A stretch of DNA of 64,000 nucleotides from Asanoa sp040676615 (GCF_040676615.1 NZ_JBFAPI010000012.1:186001-250000), one strand, 5' to 3'; counted from the first letter of the stretch, positions 1 to 8,124 are shown. Numbers and translations are program-made. Notes: generated from the sequence alone by a model not told the origin.

Positions 1-1
1 C

Positions 2-559
2 AACGGCGCCATCGCGGCGTACGGGGTCAGCGTGGAGACCGTCGAGCAGGCGCTGATCGCGATCGCCCGGCCGCACGTTGCCAGCGTCCAGATCATCTTC
101 AACGCGTTCCGGCTCAAGCCCCTCGACCAGGTGCTGCCCGCGGCCCAGGCGGCCGGCGTCGGCATCATCGCGCGGGTGCCCCTGGCCAGCGGCCTGCTCT
201 CCGGGCGCTACGACGCCAACACCACGTTCGGCGCCGACGACCACCGCAACTACAACCGGCACGGCGAGGCGTTCGACGTCGGCGAGACGTTCTCCGGCGT
301 CGACTTCGCGACCGGGCTGCGGGCCGTGGAGCGACTCCGGGCGTACGTGCCGGCGGGCATGACGATGGCCCAGTTCGCGCTGCGCTGGGTGATCGACCAG
401 CCGGGCGTCACCGTGGTGATCCCCGGTGCCCGCGGCCCGGAGCAGGCCCGCGGCAACCTGGCCACCGCCGAGTTGCCGGCGCTGCCACCGGAGGCGCTGG
501 CCGGCGTGCGGGAGACCTACGACGAGCTCATCCGGCCGGCGGTCCACGACCGGTGGTGA
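2..559 (+). CDS. Aldo/keto reductase, C-terminal part (5' end outside window)
   Basis: The frame is open from the first bases, so the start lies upstream of the window; 185 residues and the stop are visible. The protein reads as the C-terminal half of an NAD(P)H-dependent aldo/keto reductase of the YajO/Tas kind: the late TIM-barrel strands (VQIIFNAF, VGIIARVPLASGLLSGRY) are followed by the family's cofactor-binding segment (FALRWVIDQPGVTVVIPGAR). The catalytic Asp-Tyr-Lys-His residues would lie in the missing part. Substrate cannot be inferred. The next gene begins 4 bases after the stop, so the two are probably co-transcribed. Confidence 0.85.
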   Translation, partial: NGAIAAYGVSVETVEQALIAIARPHVASVQIIFNAFRLKPLDQVLPAAQAAGVGIIARVPLASGLLSGRYDANTTFGADDHRNYNRHGEAFDVGETFSGVDFATGLRAVERLRAYVPAGMTMAQFALRWVIDQPGVTVVIPGARGPEQARGNLATAELPALPPEALAGVRETYDELIRPAVHDRW

Positions 560-563
560 CCGC

Positions 564-767
564 ATGAGGGGCTGGTTCCGGCTGACGCTCGGCCTGCTGG
601 CCGTCGTCGTCGGTTTGCTGTGGACCCTCCAGGGCCTCGGCACCCTGCGCGGCAGCGCGATGTCGGGCGACGACGCGTGGACGATCATCGGCCCGATCGT
701 GGCCGGGATCGGCCTGGTCCTGCTGGTGCTCGGGCTGCGGGCCCGCAACCGGGCGAAACGAAGCTGA
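564..767 (+). CDS. Small two-helix membrane protein
   Basis: A 67-residue protein starting at ATG 564, 4 bases after the aldo/keto reductase stop. It has two hydrophobic helices (about residues 5-28 and 46-62) separated by a short polar loop (SAMSGDDAW) and ends in a basic tail (RARNRAKRS), which predicts a hairpin with both ends in the cytoplasm. I do not recognise a named family. A strong hairpin follows directly at 777-806, consistent with the end of a transcription unit. Confidence 0.65.
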   Translation: MRGWFRLTLGLLAVVVGLLWTLQGLGTLRGSAMSGDDAWTIIGPIVAGIGLVLLVLGLRARNRAKRS

Positions 768-776
768 ACAGCGTCG

Positions 777-806
777 AGCCCCGCATACAGGGCAGGATGC
801 GGGGCT
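777..806. terminator. Perfect 10-bp hairpin, probable terminator
   Basis: AGCCCCGCAT (777-786) pairs perfectly with ATGCGGGGCT (797-806) around a 10-base loop, just after the 67-residue membrane protein. There is no T-run, as is common for actinobacterial terminators. It lies between two convergent genes and may act on both. Confidence 0.65.
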
Positions 807-838
807 CTCTACCGACCCGTGCGACCGGGTCACTCATT

Positions 839-855
839 GGCCGGACGAGCCGGCC
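839..855 (-). terminator. Short GC hairpin after the cold-shock gene
   Basis: GGCCGG (839-844) pairs with CCGGCC (850-855) around a 5-base loop, 24 bases beyond the cold-shock stop codon on the minus strand. It is a small stem without a T-run, so it is only a plausible terminator. Confidence 0.35.
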
Positions 856-878
856 GCAACGTTTTGGTTCTGGAAACG

Positions 879-1082
879 TCAGATGGGGCGGACCTGCTCA
901 GCCTGCGGGCCCTTCTGGCCCTGAGCGATCTCGAACTCCACCCGCTGGTTCTCCTCCAGCGTGCGGTAGCCGCTGGTCTGGATGGCCGAGAAGTGGACGA
1001 ACACGTCAGCACCCCCGCCGTCGACGGTGATGAAGCCGAAGCCCTTGTCTGCGTTGAACCACTTCACGGTTCCCTGCGCCAT
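879..1082 (-). CDS. Cold-shock domain protein (CspA family)
   Basis: A 67-residue single-domain cold-shock protein, the usual family length. It carries RNP1 (KGFGFI, residues 13-18) and RNP2 (VFVHF, residues 27-31), which bind single-stranded RNA or DNA, so the role is a nucleic-acid chaperone in the cytoplasm. The start is ATG at 1082, preceded by AAGGAG at good spacing. The gap of about 167 bases to the upstream transporter gene leaves room for the long 5' untranslated leader typical of csp genes. I cannot tell which paralogue it is. Confidence 0.95.
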   Translation of the reverse strand: MAQGTVKWFNADKGFGFITVDGGGADVFVHFSAIQTSGYRTLEENQRVEFEIAQGQKGPQAEQVRPI

Positions 1083-1249
1083 GTGTATCTCCTTGTCGAA
1101 ACTGGCGGCCGAACGCCGTGCGGCCGGTTGGCCGTTTTCGAGCAGCGGCGCCTGAGTCGGCCTCCATCGAGCGAAGGAGGTCTCTCTCAACCCCTCTGTC
1201 TCACAACAGCGGGGACCAGCAAACCACGTACCGAAAAACTCCGCATAGC
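1083..1249 (-). other. Intergenic leader region of the cold-shock gene
   Basis: This 167-base stretch between the transporter stop and the cold-shock start holds no gene. On the minus strand it would contain the csp promoter and leader; TAGGCT lies near the upstream end as a weak -10 candidate without a convincing -35. Confidence 0.35.
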
Positions 1250-2812
1250 CTACCCGACGAATTTCTCCGACATGTGATCTGCGGCGTCGAAGTTCGATAC
1301 CGGAATGGCCACGGCGGGGCCTGGCGTATCGACGTGTCGCCGCTCCAAGGCGAGCGCTACGAGCGCTCCCAGCGCGCACAACACGGCCGTGGCCAGGAAG
1401 ATCTCGCGGTACTCCTGGCGCAGTGCCGCGCTGACCGCGTCGCGGTAGGCGGCCTGCTGGGCCCGCGCGGTCGCAGCGTCCACACCGAACCCGAGCGGCG
1501 GCACGAGGTCGCGGGTGAGTTCCTGGAAACGGTGCAGGCCCCACCCGGTCAGGGCCGCCACTCCGATCAGCATGCCGACCGTGCGCGCGACCACGGCCGC
1601 CGCGGAGGCGATTCCATGTTGCGCACTGGGCACTGCCCGTAACACGGCTGACGAAAGGGGCGCGATGACCAATCCCAGGCCCAGCCCGGCAAGCGCGAGG
1701 TCGGTGTCCATTCGGGGCAGCGGGCCGAACCGGGCCGCCGCGAGGTCGGCCGGCCAGTTCGCGATCAGCAGGTAGGCGCCGGCCGCGAGCGCGAGACCGG
1801 CGACGGTCACCGGGCGCTCCCCCAGCCGCCGGGTCAGCAGCCCGCCGAGCACCGCGCCCACCGGCAGCGCGACGAGGAACCGGGTGAGCACCAGCGCTCC
1901 GTCGAGGCCGTCTCGGCCGAGCACGGTCTGTGCGAGCAGTTGCACGTCGACCAGCGTGACCATCAGCGCGGCGCCGGCGAACACATTGGCCAGCAGCGCC
2001 GCGCCGAACGGGCGCAGCCGGGCGCCGGCGGGGTCGAGCAGCCGGGTGCGGGCCTTCGCCTCCCACGCGACGAACGCGGCCGCGACGGCGACCGCACCGC
2101 CGAGCACGGGCAGGCCCCAACCGGGCAGCACCGCGCGGGCCGGGTCGGGGTTGTAGAGGGCGACCACCAGCAGCCCGAGCGCGACCGCGAGCAGCAGGCC
2201 GCCGACCACGTCGACGGGTTGCCGTTCGCGCTTCTCCTCGGATCGGCCGGGCAGGCCAAGCTGCACCGCCAGGGCGACCAGCGCGGCCAGCGGCAGGTTG
2301 ATCCAGAAGACGCCGCGCCAGCCGGCCAGCGCGGCGATGCCCGCACCGTAGAGCGGGCCGAGCACGCTGCCCAACTCCTGGGCGGCGCCGACCAGGCCGA
2401 GGGCCAGCGGGCGCTGCCGGGCGACCAGGTCGGCGGCCAGCGCCATGGTGACCGGCAGCAGCGCCCCGCCGGCGAGGCCCTGCACGGCCCGGCCGGCGGC
2501 CAGCGTGTGCAGGCCGGGCGCCAGCGCGGCGACCAGCGAGCCGGCCGCGAAGCCGGCCAGGCAGACCTGGATCACCAGGCGGCGGCCGTAGCGGTCGGAG
2601 AGGCGGCCGAGCAGCGGCATGCCGGCGACGTAGCCGAGCAGGTAGCAGGTCACCACCGGGGTGATCCGCTCCAGCCGGTTCACCGGCACGGCCAGGTCTT
2701 TCATGATCTCCACGAGGATCGTGACGACCACGTACGCGTCCAGGGCCGCCAGCAGCACCGCCACCCCGCCCGCGGTGAGGGCGAGCCGGCTAGACCTTGG
2801 GGACGTCGACAT
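1250..2812 (-). CDS. MFS efflux/lipid transporter, P55 (Rv1410c)-like
   Basis: A 520-residue MFS protein with the hydrophobicity of a 14-helix DHA2-type transporter. Motif A is present in the first half (GRLSDRYGRR, about residues 69-78) and the motif-C region reads QELGSVLGPLYGAG. The start, ATG 2812, lies 23 bases inside the 3' end of the upstream LprG-type lipoprotein gene. In mycobacteria the LprG lipoprotein and the P55 transporter (about 518 residues) form exactly such a pair and move triacylglycerol or lipoglycans to the outer envelope. Homology to P55 is inferred from the partner, order and length; a generic drug exporter of the same family is the alternative. Confidence 0.8.
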   Translation of the reverse strand: MSTSPRSSRLALTAGGVAVLLAALDAYVVVTILVEIMKDLAVPVNRLERITPVVTCYLLGYVAGMPLLGRLSDRYGRRLVIQVCLAGFAAGSLVAALAPGLHTLAAGRAVQGLAGGALLPVTMALAADLVARQRPLALGLVGAAQELGSVLGPLYGAGIAALAGWRGVFWINLPLAALVALAVQLGLPGRSEEKRERQPVDVVGGLLLAVALGLLVVALYNPDPARAVLPGWGLPVLGGAVAVAAAFVAWEAKARTRLLDPAGARLRPFGAALLANVFAGAALMVTLVDVQLLAQTVLGRDGLDGALVLTRFLVALPVGAVLGGLLTRRLGERPVTVAGLALAAGAYLLIANWPADLAAARFGPLPRMDTDLALAGLGLGLVIAPLSSAVLRAVPSAQHGIASAAAVVARTVGMLIGVAALTGWGLHRFQELTRDLVPPLGFGVDAATARAQQAAYRDAVSAALRQEYREIFLATAVLCALGALVALALERRHVDTPGPAVAIPVSNFDAADHMSEKFVG

Positions 2813-3491
2813 TGACGGGCTTGTCGAAGTCGCCGAACTTGATCAAAACGGTGCCCTTGCCGTCGCCCGGCACCGTGAAGCGCAGCTGGTTGACCAAGGG
2901 AGTGTCGACCCCGATCCAGACCGTGCCGGTCACGTCGCCGGTGACGCCCGGGACCAGGCCCGACATCGCGGCGCCGTCGAAGGTGGCGTCGACGACGTAG
3001 TGGTCGGTGCCGTCGAGCTTCTCCTTGCGTTTCGTGGTGCCGGTGGCCGAGGCCAGCACGGCGCCGATGCCCTTGGCCGGGTCGAGGATCGCCGTCGGGT
3101 CGTAGACCGCCGCCGCCTGGGCCAGCGGCACCTTCTGCCAGCCGGCCGTCAGGCCCTTGACGTAGAGGTAGTCGTCCTTGGCCACGAAGGTGAGCTCGAT
3201 CGGCATGCCGACCTGCTCCAGCGTCGCGGTGCCCTGTGCCGTGCCCTTGGCGTCGATCGCGCCCTTGGCCGACGTGATCGGCAGCGCGCCGGTGTCGCCG
3301 TCGGTGGTGATGTCGAAGGCGGCCGAGGTGACCTGGCGCATCCGCGCGGCCGCGGCCGGCAGCAGCGTCGACGCCGCCGGCAGGTTGGGATCGACCGCGG
3401 TGGCGTCGGTGCTGTCGCCGCCGCCACAGGCGCTGACCGAGGTCAGGGCCGCCAACAGGACGGCGATGATGAATGTATGGGGACGGCGCAT
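2790..3491 (-). CDS. LppX/LprAFG-family lipoprotein (LprG-like)
   Basis: A 233-residue lipoprotein: a basic N-terminus, a hydrophobic segment, and lipobox VSAC with the acylated Cys at residue 22. The mature part has the alternating beta pattern of the LppX_LprAFG family (segments such as TSAAFDITTDGD and VWIGVDTPLVNQLRF), a half-barrel that holds acylated lipids in mycobacterial LprG. It overlaps the downstream P55-like transporter by 23 bases, so the two are probably translationally coupled and work as lipid carrier plus transporter at the cell envelope. The start is ATG 3491. Confidence 0.85.
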   Translation of the reverse strand: MRRPHTFIIAVLLAALTSVSACGGGDSTDATAVDPNLPAASTLLPAAAARMRQVTSAAFDITTDGDTGALPITSAKGAIDAKGTAQGTATLEQVGMPIELTFVAKDDYLYVKGLTAGWQKVPLAQAAAVYDPTAILDPAKGIGAVLASATGTTKRKEKLDGTDHYVVDATFDGAAMSGLVPGVTGDVTGTVWIGVDTPLVNQLRFTVPGDGKGTVLIKFGDFDKPVNVDVPKV

Positions 3492-3527
3492 ACCGGGATG
3501 CTACTCACCCCGGAGCCCCCGACCCGC

Positions 3528-3800
3528 TTAGTCGTGGGGCCAATGACCGGTGAACTTTCGGACGCCGGCCGCGCCGGCACGGTCGATCGAGGCACGGATG
3601 ACGGCGACGATGGCACCCTGCATGGCCGCGGCGAGCAGGATCTCGCCCCAGCCGCGGTCTTCGTCGATCGGGTGCGGCGCCACGTTGTGCGCGGTCATCG
3701 CCCACAGCCGCTGGAACACCATGCCGGAGAGCGTGCCGGCCGCGAGCCCGAGCACGATACCGACAGGCTTGTAGTTGGACTTGCTGATTCGCTTGGACAC
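3528..3800 (-). CDS. DUF4235 small membrane protein
   Basis: About 90 residues from GTG 3800, preceded by a G-rich Shine-Dalgarno stretch (GGGGGAACC); an ATG 36 bases further upstream is less convincing. The sequence matches my memory of DUF4235: a Lys-rich start, a glycine-rich helix (PVGIVLGLAAGTLSGMVF), a conserved GWGEILLAAAMQGA helix, and an ending like KFTGHWPHD. Function is unknown; such proteins often sit next to DUF3618 and holin-like genes, as here. Confidence 0.8.
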   Translation of the reverse strand: MSKRISKSNYKPVGIVLGLAAGTLSGMVFQRLWAMTAHNVAPHPIDEDRGWGEILLAAAMQGAIVAVIRASIDRAGAAGVRKFTGHWPHD

Positions 3801-3839
3801 TTCGGTTCCCCCCGTTGAACCCCCGGCCCGCCGCATCTG

Positions 3840-4193
3840 TCAGCGGCGACGCCTACGCATCACCAGCAGGATGACGGCCACGGCGCTGGCCGCGACGCCG
3901 ATCAGCGTGGCCACCGGCACCGGGTCGGCGCGCAGCGTGGCCTGGCCGCCGGACCGCCCGCCGTTGTGGTTGCTGTCCCGCATCCGGGCCGCGGTCGTGC
4001 TGGCCTTCGCCCGGAACCGGTCGCGGGCCTGGCTGGCCGAACTCTTCATCCGCGCCTTCACGTCGGCCTTGGCCGCCAGCAACTGGACCGTCTCGCCCAG
4101 CTCGGCCCGGGTGCGGCGGATCTCCGCACGCAGCACGGCCGGGTCGGACGGCGGGTTGCCGTTGCTCTTGTGGCCGTTGCCTGAAGCCGTCAT
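3840..4193 (-). CDS. DUF3618 protein
   Basis: A 117-residue protein with the DUF3618 signature near the N-terminus (LRAEIRRTRAELGETV), an amphipathic alpha-helical middle with many Lys/Arg/Ala, and one C-terminal membrane helix (VATLIGVAASAVAVILLV) followed by a run of arginines, predicting a membrane-tethered cytoplasmic coil. Its ATG (4193) overlaps the stop of the upstream holin-like gene by 4 bases. Function is unknown; the family commonly pairs with a phage-holin-like membrane protein. Confidence 0.85.
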   Translation of the reverse strand: MTASGNGHKSNGNPPSDPAVLRAEIRRTRAELGETVQLLAAKADVKARMKSSASQARDRFRAKASTTAARMRDSNHNGGRSGGQATLRADPVPVATLIGVAASAVAVILLVMRRRRR

Positions 4194-4660
4194 CGCCCCG
4201 CACCCCCTGAGCTGGCCCCGCGGCCATTCTTGTGCCCATTGTTGCGGAAGCCGTCCTTGACGGTCTGCACGTCGGCCTTGAGGCCCTCGGTGACGTCAGG
4301 CGGCACCGCCGGCGTCGCGCGCTTGACCTCGAAGCGGCCGGCCAGCGCGAACATCCCGGCCAGGATCAGCAGGAACGCGCCGACGATCAGCGCCGACAGC
4401 CAGAGCGGCAGCGCGATGTCGATCGCGATGACGGCGGTCGCGATGAGCACGGAGATGCCGAAGAAGGCCAGGCCGCCGGCGCCGCCGAAGAGCCCGATGC
4501 CGATGCCGGCATGCTTGGCCTTGTGCGTCAGCTCGGCCTTGGCCAACGCCAGCTCGTCGCGGACCAACCGGGAAACCTGTTCGGTAGCGCGCTGCACCAG
4601 CTCCGCCGTCGTCGGATCGGCATCGGCACGGGGCGGTGCGGCGTTGCGGGCGTCGACCAT
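4190..4660 (-). CDS. Holin-superfamily-like membrane protein (Actinobacterial holin-X type)
   Basis: 156 residues from ATG 4660, chosen because AGGAGG lies 5 bases upstream; an earlier in-frame ATG has no such site. An N-terminal amphipathic helix (LVQRATEQVSRLVRDELALAKAEL, cited by its pattern) precedes two membrane helices (about 60-85 and 90-112) and a polar C-terminus. This is the layout of the phage_holin_3_6 superfamily common in actinobacteria; it is not evidence of a prophage. It is coupled by an ATGA overlap to the DUF3618 gene and is probably expressed from the promoter at 4682-4710. Confidence 0.8.
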   Translation of the reverse strand: MVDARNAAPPRADADPTTAELVQRATEQVSRLVRDELALAKAELTHKAKHAGIGIGLFGGAGGLAFFGISVLIATAVIAIDIALPLWLSALIVGAFLLILAGMFALAGRFEVKRATPAVPPDVTEGLKADVQTVKDGFRNNGHKNGRGASSGGAGR

Positions 4661-4681
4661 CGGGCCTCCTCTCACGCTGCT

Positions 4682-4710
4682 TACGTATGCCCCGGGGCCG
4701 CTCCGGTCAA
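4682..4710 (-). promoter_or_regulatory. Sigma70-type promoter for the holin-like/DUF3618 operon
   Basis: Read on the minus strand, TTGACC (4710-4705) and TACGTA (4687-4682) are separated by exactly 17 bases, 22 bases before the ATG at 4660. Both hexamers fit the housekeeping sigma consensus well for an actinobacterium. Confidence 0.55.
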
Positions 4711-4782
4711 TCCTCCTGTCCGGTGCGAGTCACGGTGCATGGCGGATACCTCCCGGAACGGACATACCGCATGATCAGTGTG

Positions 4783-5598
4783 TCAGACCTTGCGGTACTT
4801 CGACTGCAGGAAGCAGAACAGCGCGAAAGCCGCGAAACCGATGGCGACCAGGGTTAGCAGGACAGCCCCGTAGGCCTGACCGCGGAGCGTCTCCAGCGCG
4901 GCGTCCAGGCCCCGCGCCTTGGCCGGGTCGTAGCTGGCGGCGGCGACCACGAAGAGCACACCGGCGATGCCGTACGCGATCCCCTTGGCGCTGTAACCGG
5001 CCGCTCCGAGCCGCATCGCGACCTTGCGGGTGTGCGGCGGCATCGGCTTGAGGTGCTTGGCGAACGCCTTCTTCAGGCCGTACACGATGAGCCCGATGCC
5101 GAGACCGGCCAGCGCCAGGCCGGCGATGATCACCAGCGCCCGGCCACCGCCGCTGCCCAGCAGGTCTTCGGTCTTCTTCTGCTGGGTGTCGGCGGCCGAC
5201 TGCGGCGCGCCGTTGAAGACCTTCCAGGCGGTGAAGGCGAAGTACGCGTAGACGACGGTGCGGAACGCGGACGCGATCCGTTCGAACACTCTGGACCGGC
5301 CCTGCTCGGACCGGTGCCCGACGAGCGCCTCCGAGAGCTGCCAGATCGCCATGGCCAGCAGGCCGACCGCGATCGCGACCACCAGGAACTTGCCCAGCGG
5401 CTGCTGCGCGAGCGTCATCAGCGCACCGGACTGGTCGCCTTCCGCGGCCGGCTTGTCGAACGCGATCTGCAGCGCCAACCAGGCGAACAGCAGGTGGACG
5501 ATCCCGTAGCCGATGAACCCGGCCCGGGTGAGCGCCTCGAGGGCGGTGCTGTTCGCGGCCCGCGAGGCGGTGGACTCGGCACGGCTGACTGCTGACAT
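4783..5598 (-). CDS. DUF1206 integral membrane protein
   Basis: 271 residues from ATG 5598. Three repeats of a two-helix unit are visible, each opening with a pattern like R.G.IGYGIVH or GAAGYSAKGIAYGI, which is the signature of DUF1206 (three copies, six membrane helices). The repeats start around residues 25, 110 and 200. Function is unknown. I see no strong ribosome site for the chosen start; a start 21 bases upstream is possible. Confidence 0.85.
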   Translation of the reverse strand: MSAVSRAESTASRAANSTALEALTRAGFIGYGIVHLLFAWLALQIAFDKPAAEGDQSGALMTLAQQPLGKFLVVAIAVGLLAMAIWQLSEALVGHRSEQGRSRVFERIASAFRTVVYAYFAFTAWKVFNGAPQSAADTQQKKTEDLLGSGGGRALVIIAGLALAGLGIGLIVYGLKKAFAKHLKPMPPHTRKVAMRLGAAGYSAKGIAYGIAGVLFVVAAASYDPAKARGLDAALETLRGQAYGAVLLTLVAIGFAAFALFCFLQSKYRKV

Positions 5599-5637
5599 GG
5601 CGGTCAATGTGACCGGCACGCGGGATTTCCAAACCCG

Positions 5638-5964
5638 CTAGCGGGAGATCTGCACCGACACCTGGTCGTCGGTGATCGACGAGAGGGAGACCTGGAGGCC
5701 GCCCACGTCGACCGCCTGGCCGCCGGTGGTGAGCGAGATCTGCTCGCCGGCCACCTCCAGCGTGACGGTGTTGGCGTCGGCCTGCACGAACTTGGCCTCG
5801 ACGCCCAGGATGCTGGCGTTTCCCTGCACACCCCGGTCGAAGGTGACGGTGCACTGGTCGAGGCCGCAGTTGGTGGAGGCTCCTTCGGAGCTGCAGCCGG
5901 CGAGAAGGGCGCCGCCGAGGGCGAGCGCCGCGAGAAGGCTCACGGTCGTTCGTCGCGTATTCAC
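5638..5964 (-). CDS. Small secreted lipoprotein
   Basis: 108 residues from GTG 5964, with signal peptide and lipobox LLAGC (Cys at residue 24). The mature part is short and beta-rich (VTLEVAGEQISLTTGGQAVDVGGLQVSL) with a C-x4-C pair just after the acylated Cys (NCGLDQC). No family recognised. It is divergent from the acetyltransferase at 6017, with only 52 bases between the two starts. Confidence 0.75.
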   Translation of the reverse strand: MNTRRTTVSLLAALALGGALLAGCSSEGASTNCGLDQCTVTFDRGVQGNASILGVEAKFVQADANTVTLEVAGEQISLTTGGQAVDVGGLQVSLSSITDDQVSVQISR

Positions 5965-6016
5965 CGGGCCAAGGGTACGGACCGCTGTCCACCCCGCAGG
6001 AGGTAGAACTGTAGGG

Positions 6017-6301
6017 GTGGAACCCGTGGTAATCGACAACCCTGACAAGAACCGGTTCGAGCTCACCGTCGACGGTGCGCTGGCCGGCTTCTCCGCATAC
6101 CGCCGGCGCGAGGGCGGCATCGTGTTCACGCACACCGAGATCGACCCGAGCTTCGAGGGCAAGGGTCTGGGCAGCCGGCTGGCCCGCGCGGTGCTCGACG
6201 AGGCCCGCGCGCGCGGCCTGCGGGTCTACGCGCAGTGCCCGTTCATCGCCGGCTACATCGACAAGCATCCGGAATACCAGGACCTCCTGGCCACCAGCTG
6301 A
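6017..6301 (+). CDS. Small GNAT-like N-acetyltransferase (YjdJ/NATD1 type)
   Basis: 94 residues starting at GTG 6017 or at an in-frame GTG 9 bases later; AGGAGGT lies about 12 bases upstream. The sequence matches the compact GCN5-related family (PF14542 type): ELTVDGALAGFSAYRR, then HTEIDPSFEGKGLGSRLAR with the acetyl-CoA pyrophosphate loop (GKGLGSRL), and a C-terminal VYAQCPFIAGYIDKHPEY motif. The acceptor is unknown. The amidohydrolase gene starts 2 bases after its stop, so the two are probably co-transcribed. Confidence 0.85.
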   Translation: MEPVVIDNPDKNRFELTVDGALAGFSAYRRREGGIVFTHTEIDPSFEGKGLGSRLARAVLDEARARGLRVYAQCPFIAGYIDKHPEYQDLLATS

Positions 6302-6303
6302 CC

Positions 6304-7458
6304 ATGCGGGCGATCCGGGGCGCGCGGCTCTTCGACGGCATCAGCACCACCGGCAACAACCCCATCGTGTACGTCGAAGGCGGCACCGTGGTCGGCGTGG
6401 CACACGGCGACCCGCCACCGGACGTCCTCGACCTCGGTGACGTCACGCTGCTCCCCGGGCTGGTCGACGCGCACACCCACCTGGTGTTCGACGCCGGCGC
6501 CGACCCGGTCGGCCGGCTGCGGTCGGTCGACGACGACGAACTGCTCCGCGGCGCGCACGAGGCGGCGACCCGGGCGCTGCACGCCGGCATCACGACGGTC
6601 CGCGACCTCGGCGACCGCGGCTACGTCGCGCTGCGGTTGCGGGCGGCGTTCGCGGCCGAGCCGCACACCGGGCCGCACGTGCTGGCCGCCGGGCCGCCGC
6701 TGACCAGCCCGGGCGGACATTGCTGGTGGCTGGGCGGTGAGGTGTCCGGCGTGACCGGCATCCGGGCGGCGGTCGCCGAGCACGCCGCTTCGGGTGTCGA
6801 CGTGATCAAGGTGCTGGCCACCGGCGGCGAGATCACCCCGGGCACCCGGCCCTACCTGCCGCAGTTCAGCCCGGCCGAGTTGGCCGCCGCGGCCGACGAG
6901 GCGCACCGGCACGGGCTGCCGGCCGCCGCGCACGCGCACAGCGCGGGGGCCATCGCGGCCGCCGCCGACGCGGGTTTCGACACCGTCGAGCACGGCTCGT
7001 TCCTGACCGCCGACGGCGCGGCCGCGGATGCCGCCGTGATCGAGAAGCTGGCCGCGAGCGGCACGGTCGTCTCGGCGACGCTGGGCTATCTACCCGGCCA
7101 GCCGGTCAACCCGCGCACCGCGGCGCTGTCGGCCACGCTGACCGCGATCTTCCAGGAGCAGCGCCGGGCCGGCGTCCGGATGATCGTCACCAGCGACGCC
7201 GGGATCGATCCGTCGAAGCCGCACGACGTGCTCCCGTACGCGGCGGAGATGTTCCTGCTCTTCGGCGACCCGCCGGAAGCGGCGCTGCGGGCGGTGACCG
7301 CCGACGCGGCCGCCGCCTGCGGGCTCGGCGCGACGAAGGGCCGGGTGGCGGCCGGCTACGACGCCGACCTGCTCGCGGTGGCCGGTGACCCGACCACCGA
7401 CATCACCGCCCTACGCGACGTGCGGGCGGTCTTCCGCGCCGGCCGGCGGGTCCGCTAG
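6304..7458 (+). CDS. Amidohydrolase, imidazolonepropionase-like
   Basis: 384 residues from ATG 6304. Features of a metal-dependent amidohydrolase: the HxH pair (VDAHTHL, His57 and His59), a likely carboxylated or metal-bridging lysine in DVIKVLATGG, later histidines in AAAHAHSAG and TVEHGSF, and the conserved Asp in VTSDAGID. This pattern is typical of the imidazolonepropionase-like branch, whose members include prolidases and aryldialkylphosphatase-like enzymes, so the substrate cannot be named. Its last 48 bases overlap the 3' end of the convergent TetR gene. Confidence 0.85.
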   Translation: MRAIRGARLFDGISTTGNNPIVYVEGGTVVGVAHGDPPPDVLDLGDVTLLPGLVDAHTHLVFDAGADPVGRLRSVDDDELLRGAHEAATRALHAGITTVRDLGDRGYVALRLRAAFAAEPHTGPHVLAAGPPLTSPGGHCWWLGGEVSGVTGIRAAVAEHAASGVDVIKVLATGGEITPGTRPYLPQFSPAELAAAADEAHRHGLPAAAHAHSAGAIAAAADAGFDTVEHGSFLTADGAAADAAVIEKLAASGTVVSATLGYLPGQPVNPRTAALSATLTAIFQEQRRAGVRMIVTSDAGIDPSKPHDVLPYAAEMFLLFGDPPEAALRAVTADAAAACGLGATKGRVAAGYDADLLAVAGDPTTDITALRDVRAVFRAGRRVR

Positions 7459-8100
7459 CGCCGCGCCGCCGTCCGCCTCGGCCTGCGGTTCCGCCAGCAC
7501 GGCGCCGTAGAGGAGCACGTCGACCAGGTCTTCGACCGGAACGGCGCGCGGGCCGCTGCCGCCACCGACCCGGGCCGGGAAGAGCAGGCCCAGGAAGGCG
7601 TTGGCCAGGGTGGCGACCGGCAGGCGCAGGCGCTCCTGGTCAGGCTCGATCAGGTCGGCGACCGCGGTGAACGTGGCGCTGACCGACCGGTCCCGGTCGC
7701 CGGGCCCCGGCGCTCGGCGCGGGCCCGTGTGCCCGGTGGCGTGCAGCGACCCGAGCACCGAGCCGATCCGGGCGAAATGGGCGTCGAGCGCGTCGGCCGC
7801 GTCGACCAGGCGCACGGCCAGGGGCTGGTCGAGGGCGATGGAGTTGAGTTCCTGCACCACGACCGTCGGGTCGAGTGCGGCCGCCACGCAGGCGTCGAGC
7901 ACGGCCTGCTTGTCGTCGAACACCCGGAAGATCGTCGCCTCGCCGATGCCGGCGGCGCGGGCGATCTGCGCCGTCGTCACCGCGGCACCGTGCTCGGCGA
8001 CCAGCGGCAGCGCGGCCCGGACGACGGCCTCGCGGCGCTGCTCCGGGCTCATTCCCGGCGCGCGGCGCCGGGCCTCGGTCTCGGTCATGACCGGAACCAT
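7411..8100 (-). CDS. TetR-family transcriptional regulator
   Basis: 229 residues from ATG 8100 (225 if the second ATG at 8088 is used). The N-terminal helix-turn-helix reads TTAQIARAAGIGEATIFRVF, typical of TetR; the C-terminal ligand domain is unclassified. Neither start has a ribosome site, and ATG 8100 directly abuts a palindromic operator (8101-8124), so the message may be leaderless and autoregulated. The gene overlaps the convergent amidohydrolase end by 48 bases and lies downstream of nagZ in the same direction. Confidence 0.9.
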   Translation of the reverse strand: MVPVMTETEARRRAPGMSPEQRREAVVRAALPLVAEHGAAVTTAQIARAAGIGEATIFRVFDDKQAVLDACVAAALDPTVVVQELNSIALDQPLAVRLVDAADALDAHFARIGSVLGSLHATGHTGPRRAPGPGDRDRSVSATFTAVADLIEPDQERLRLPVATLANAFLGLLFPARVGGGSGPRAVPVEDLVDVLLYGAVLAEPQAEADGGAALADPPAGAEDRPHVA

Positions 8101-8124
8101 AGCGGAGTGAGTGCTTACTCCGCT
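8101..8124. promoter_or_regulatory. Palindromic operator abutting the TetR start codon
   Basis: AGCGGAGT (8101-8108) is perfectly repeated inverted as ACTCCGCT (8117-8124), with two more matching pairs in the centre. The site lies immediately upstream of the regulator's first ATG and overlaps the nagZ stop codon. Size and symmetry fit a TetR operator; autoregulation is inferred. Confidence 0.6.

Noticed and set aside
4190..4660. Prophage holin
   Set aside because: The protein has a holin-superfamily fold pattern but no lysin, structural or integrase genes lie nearby; this group is a common actinobacterial membrane family.
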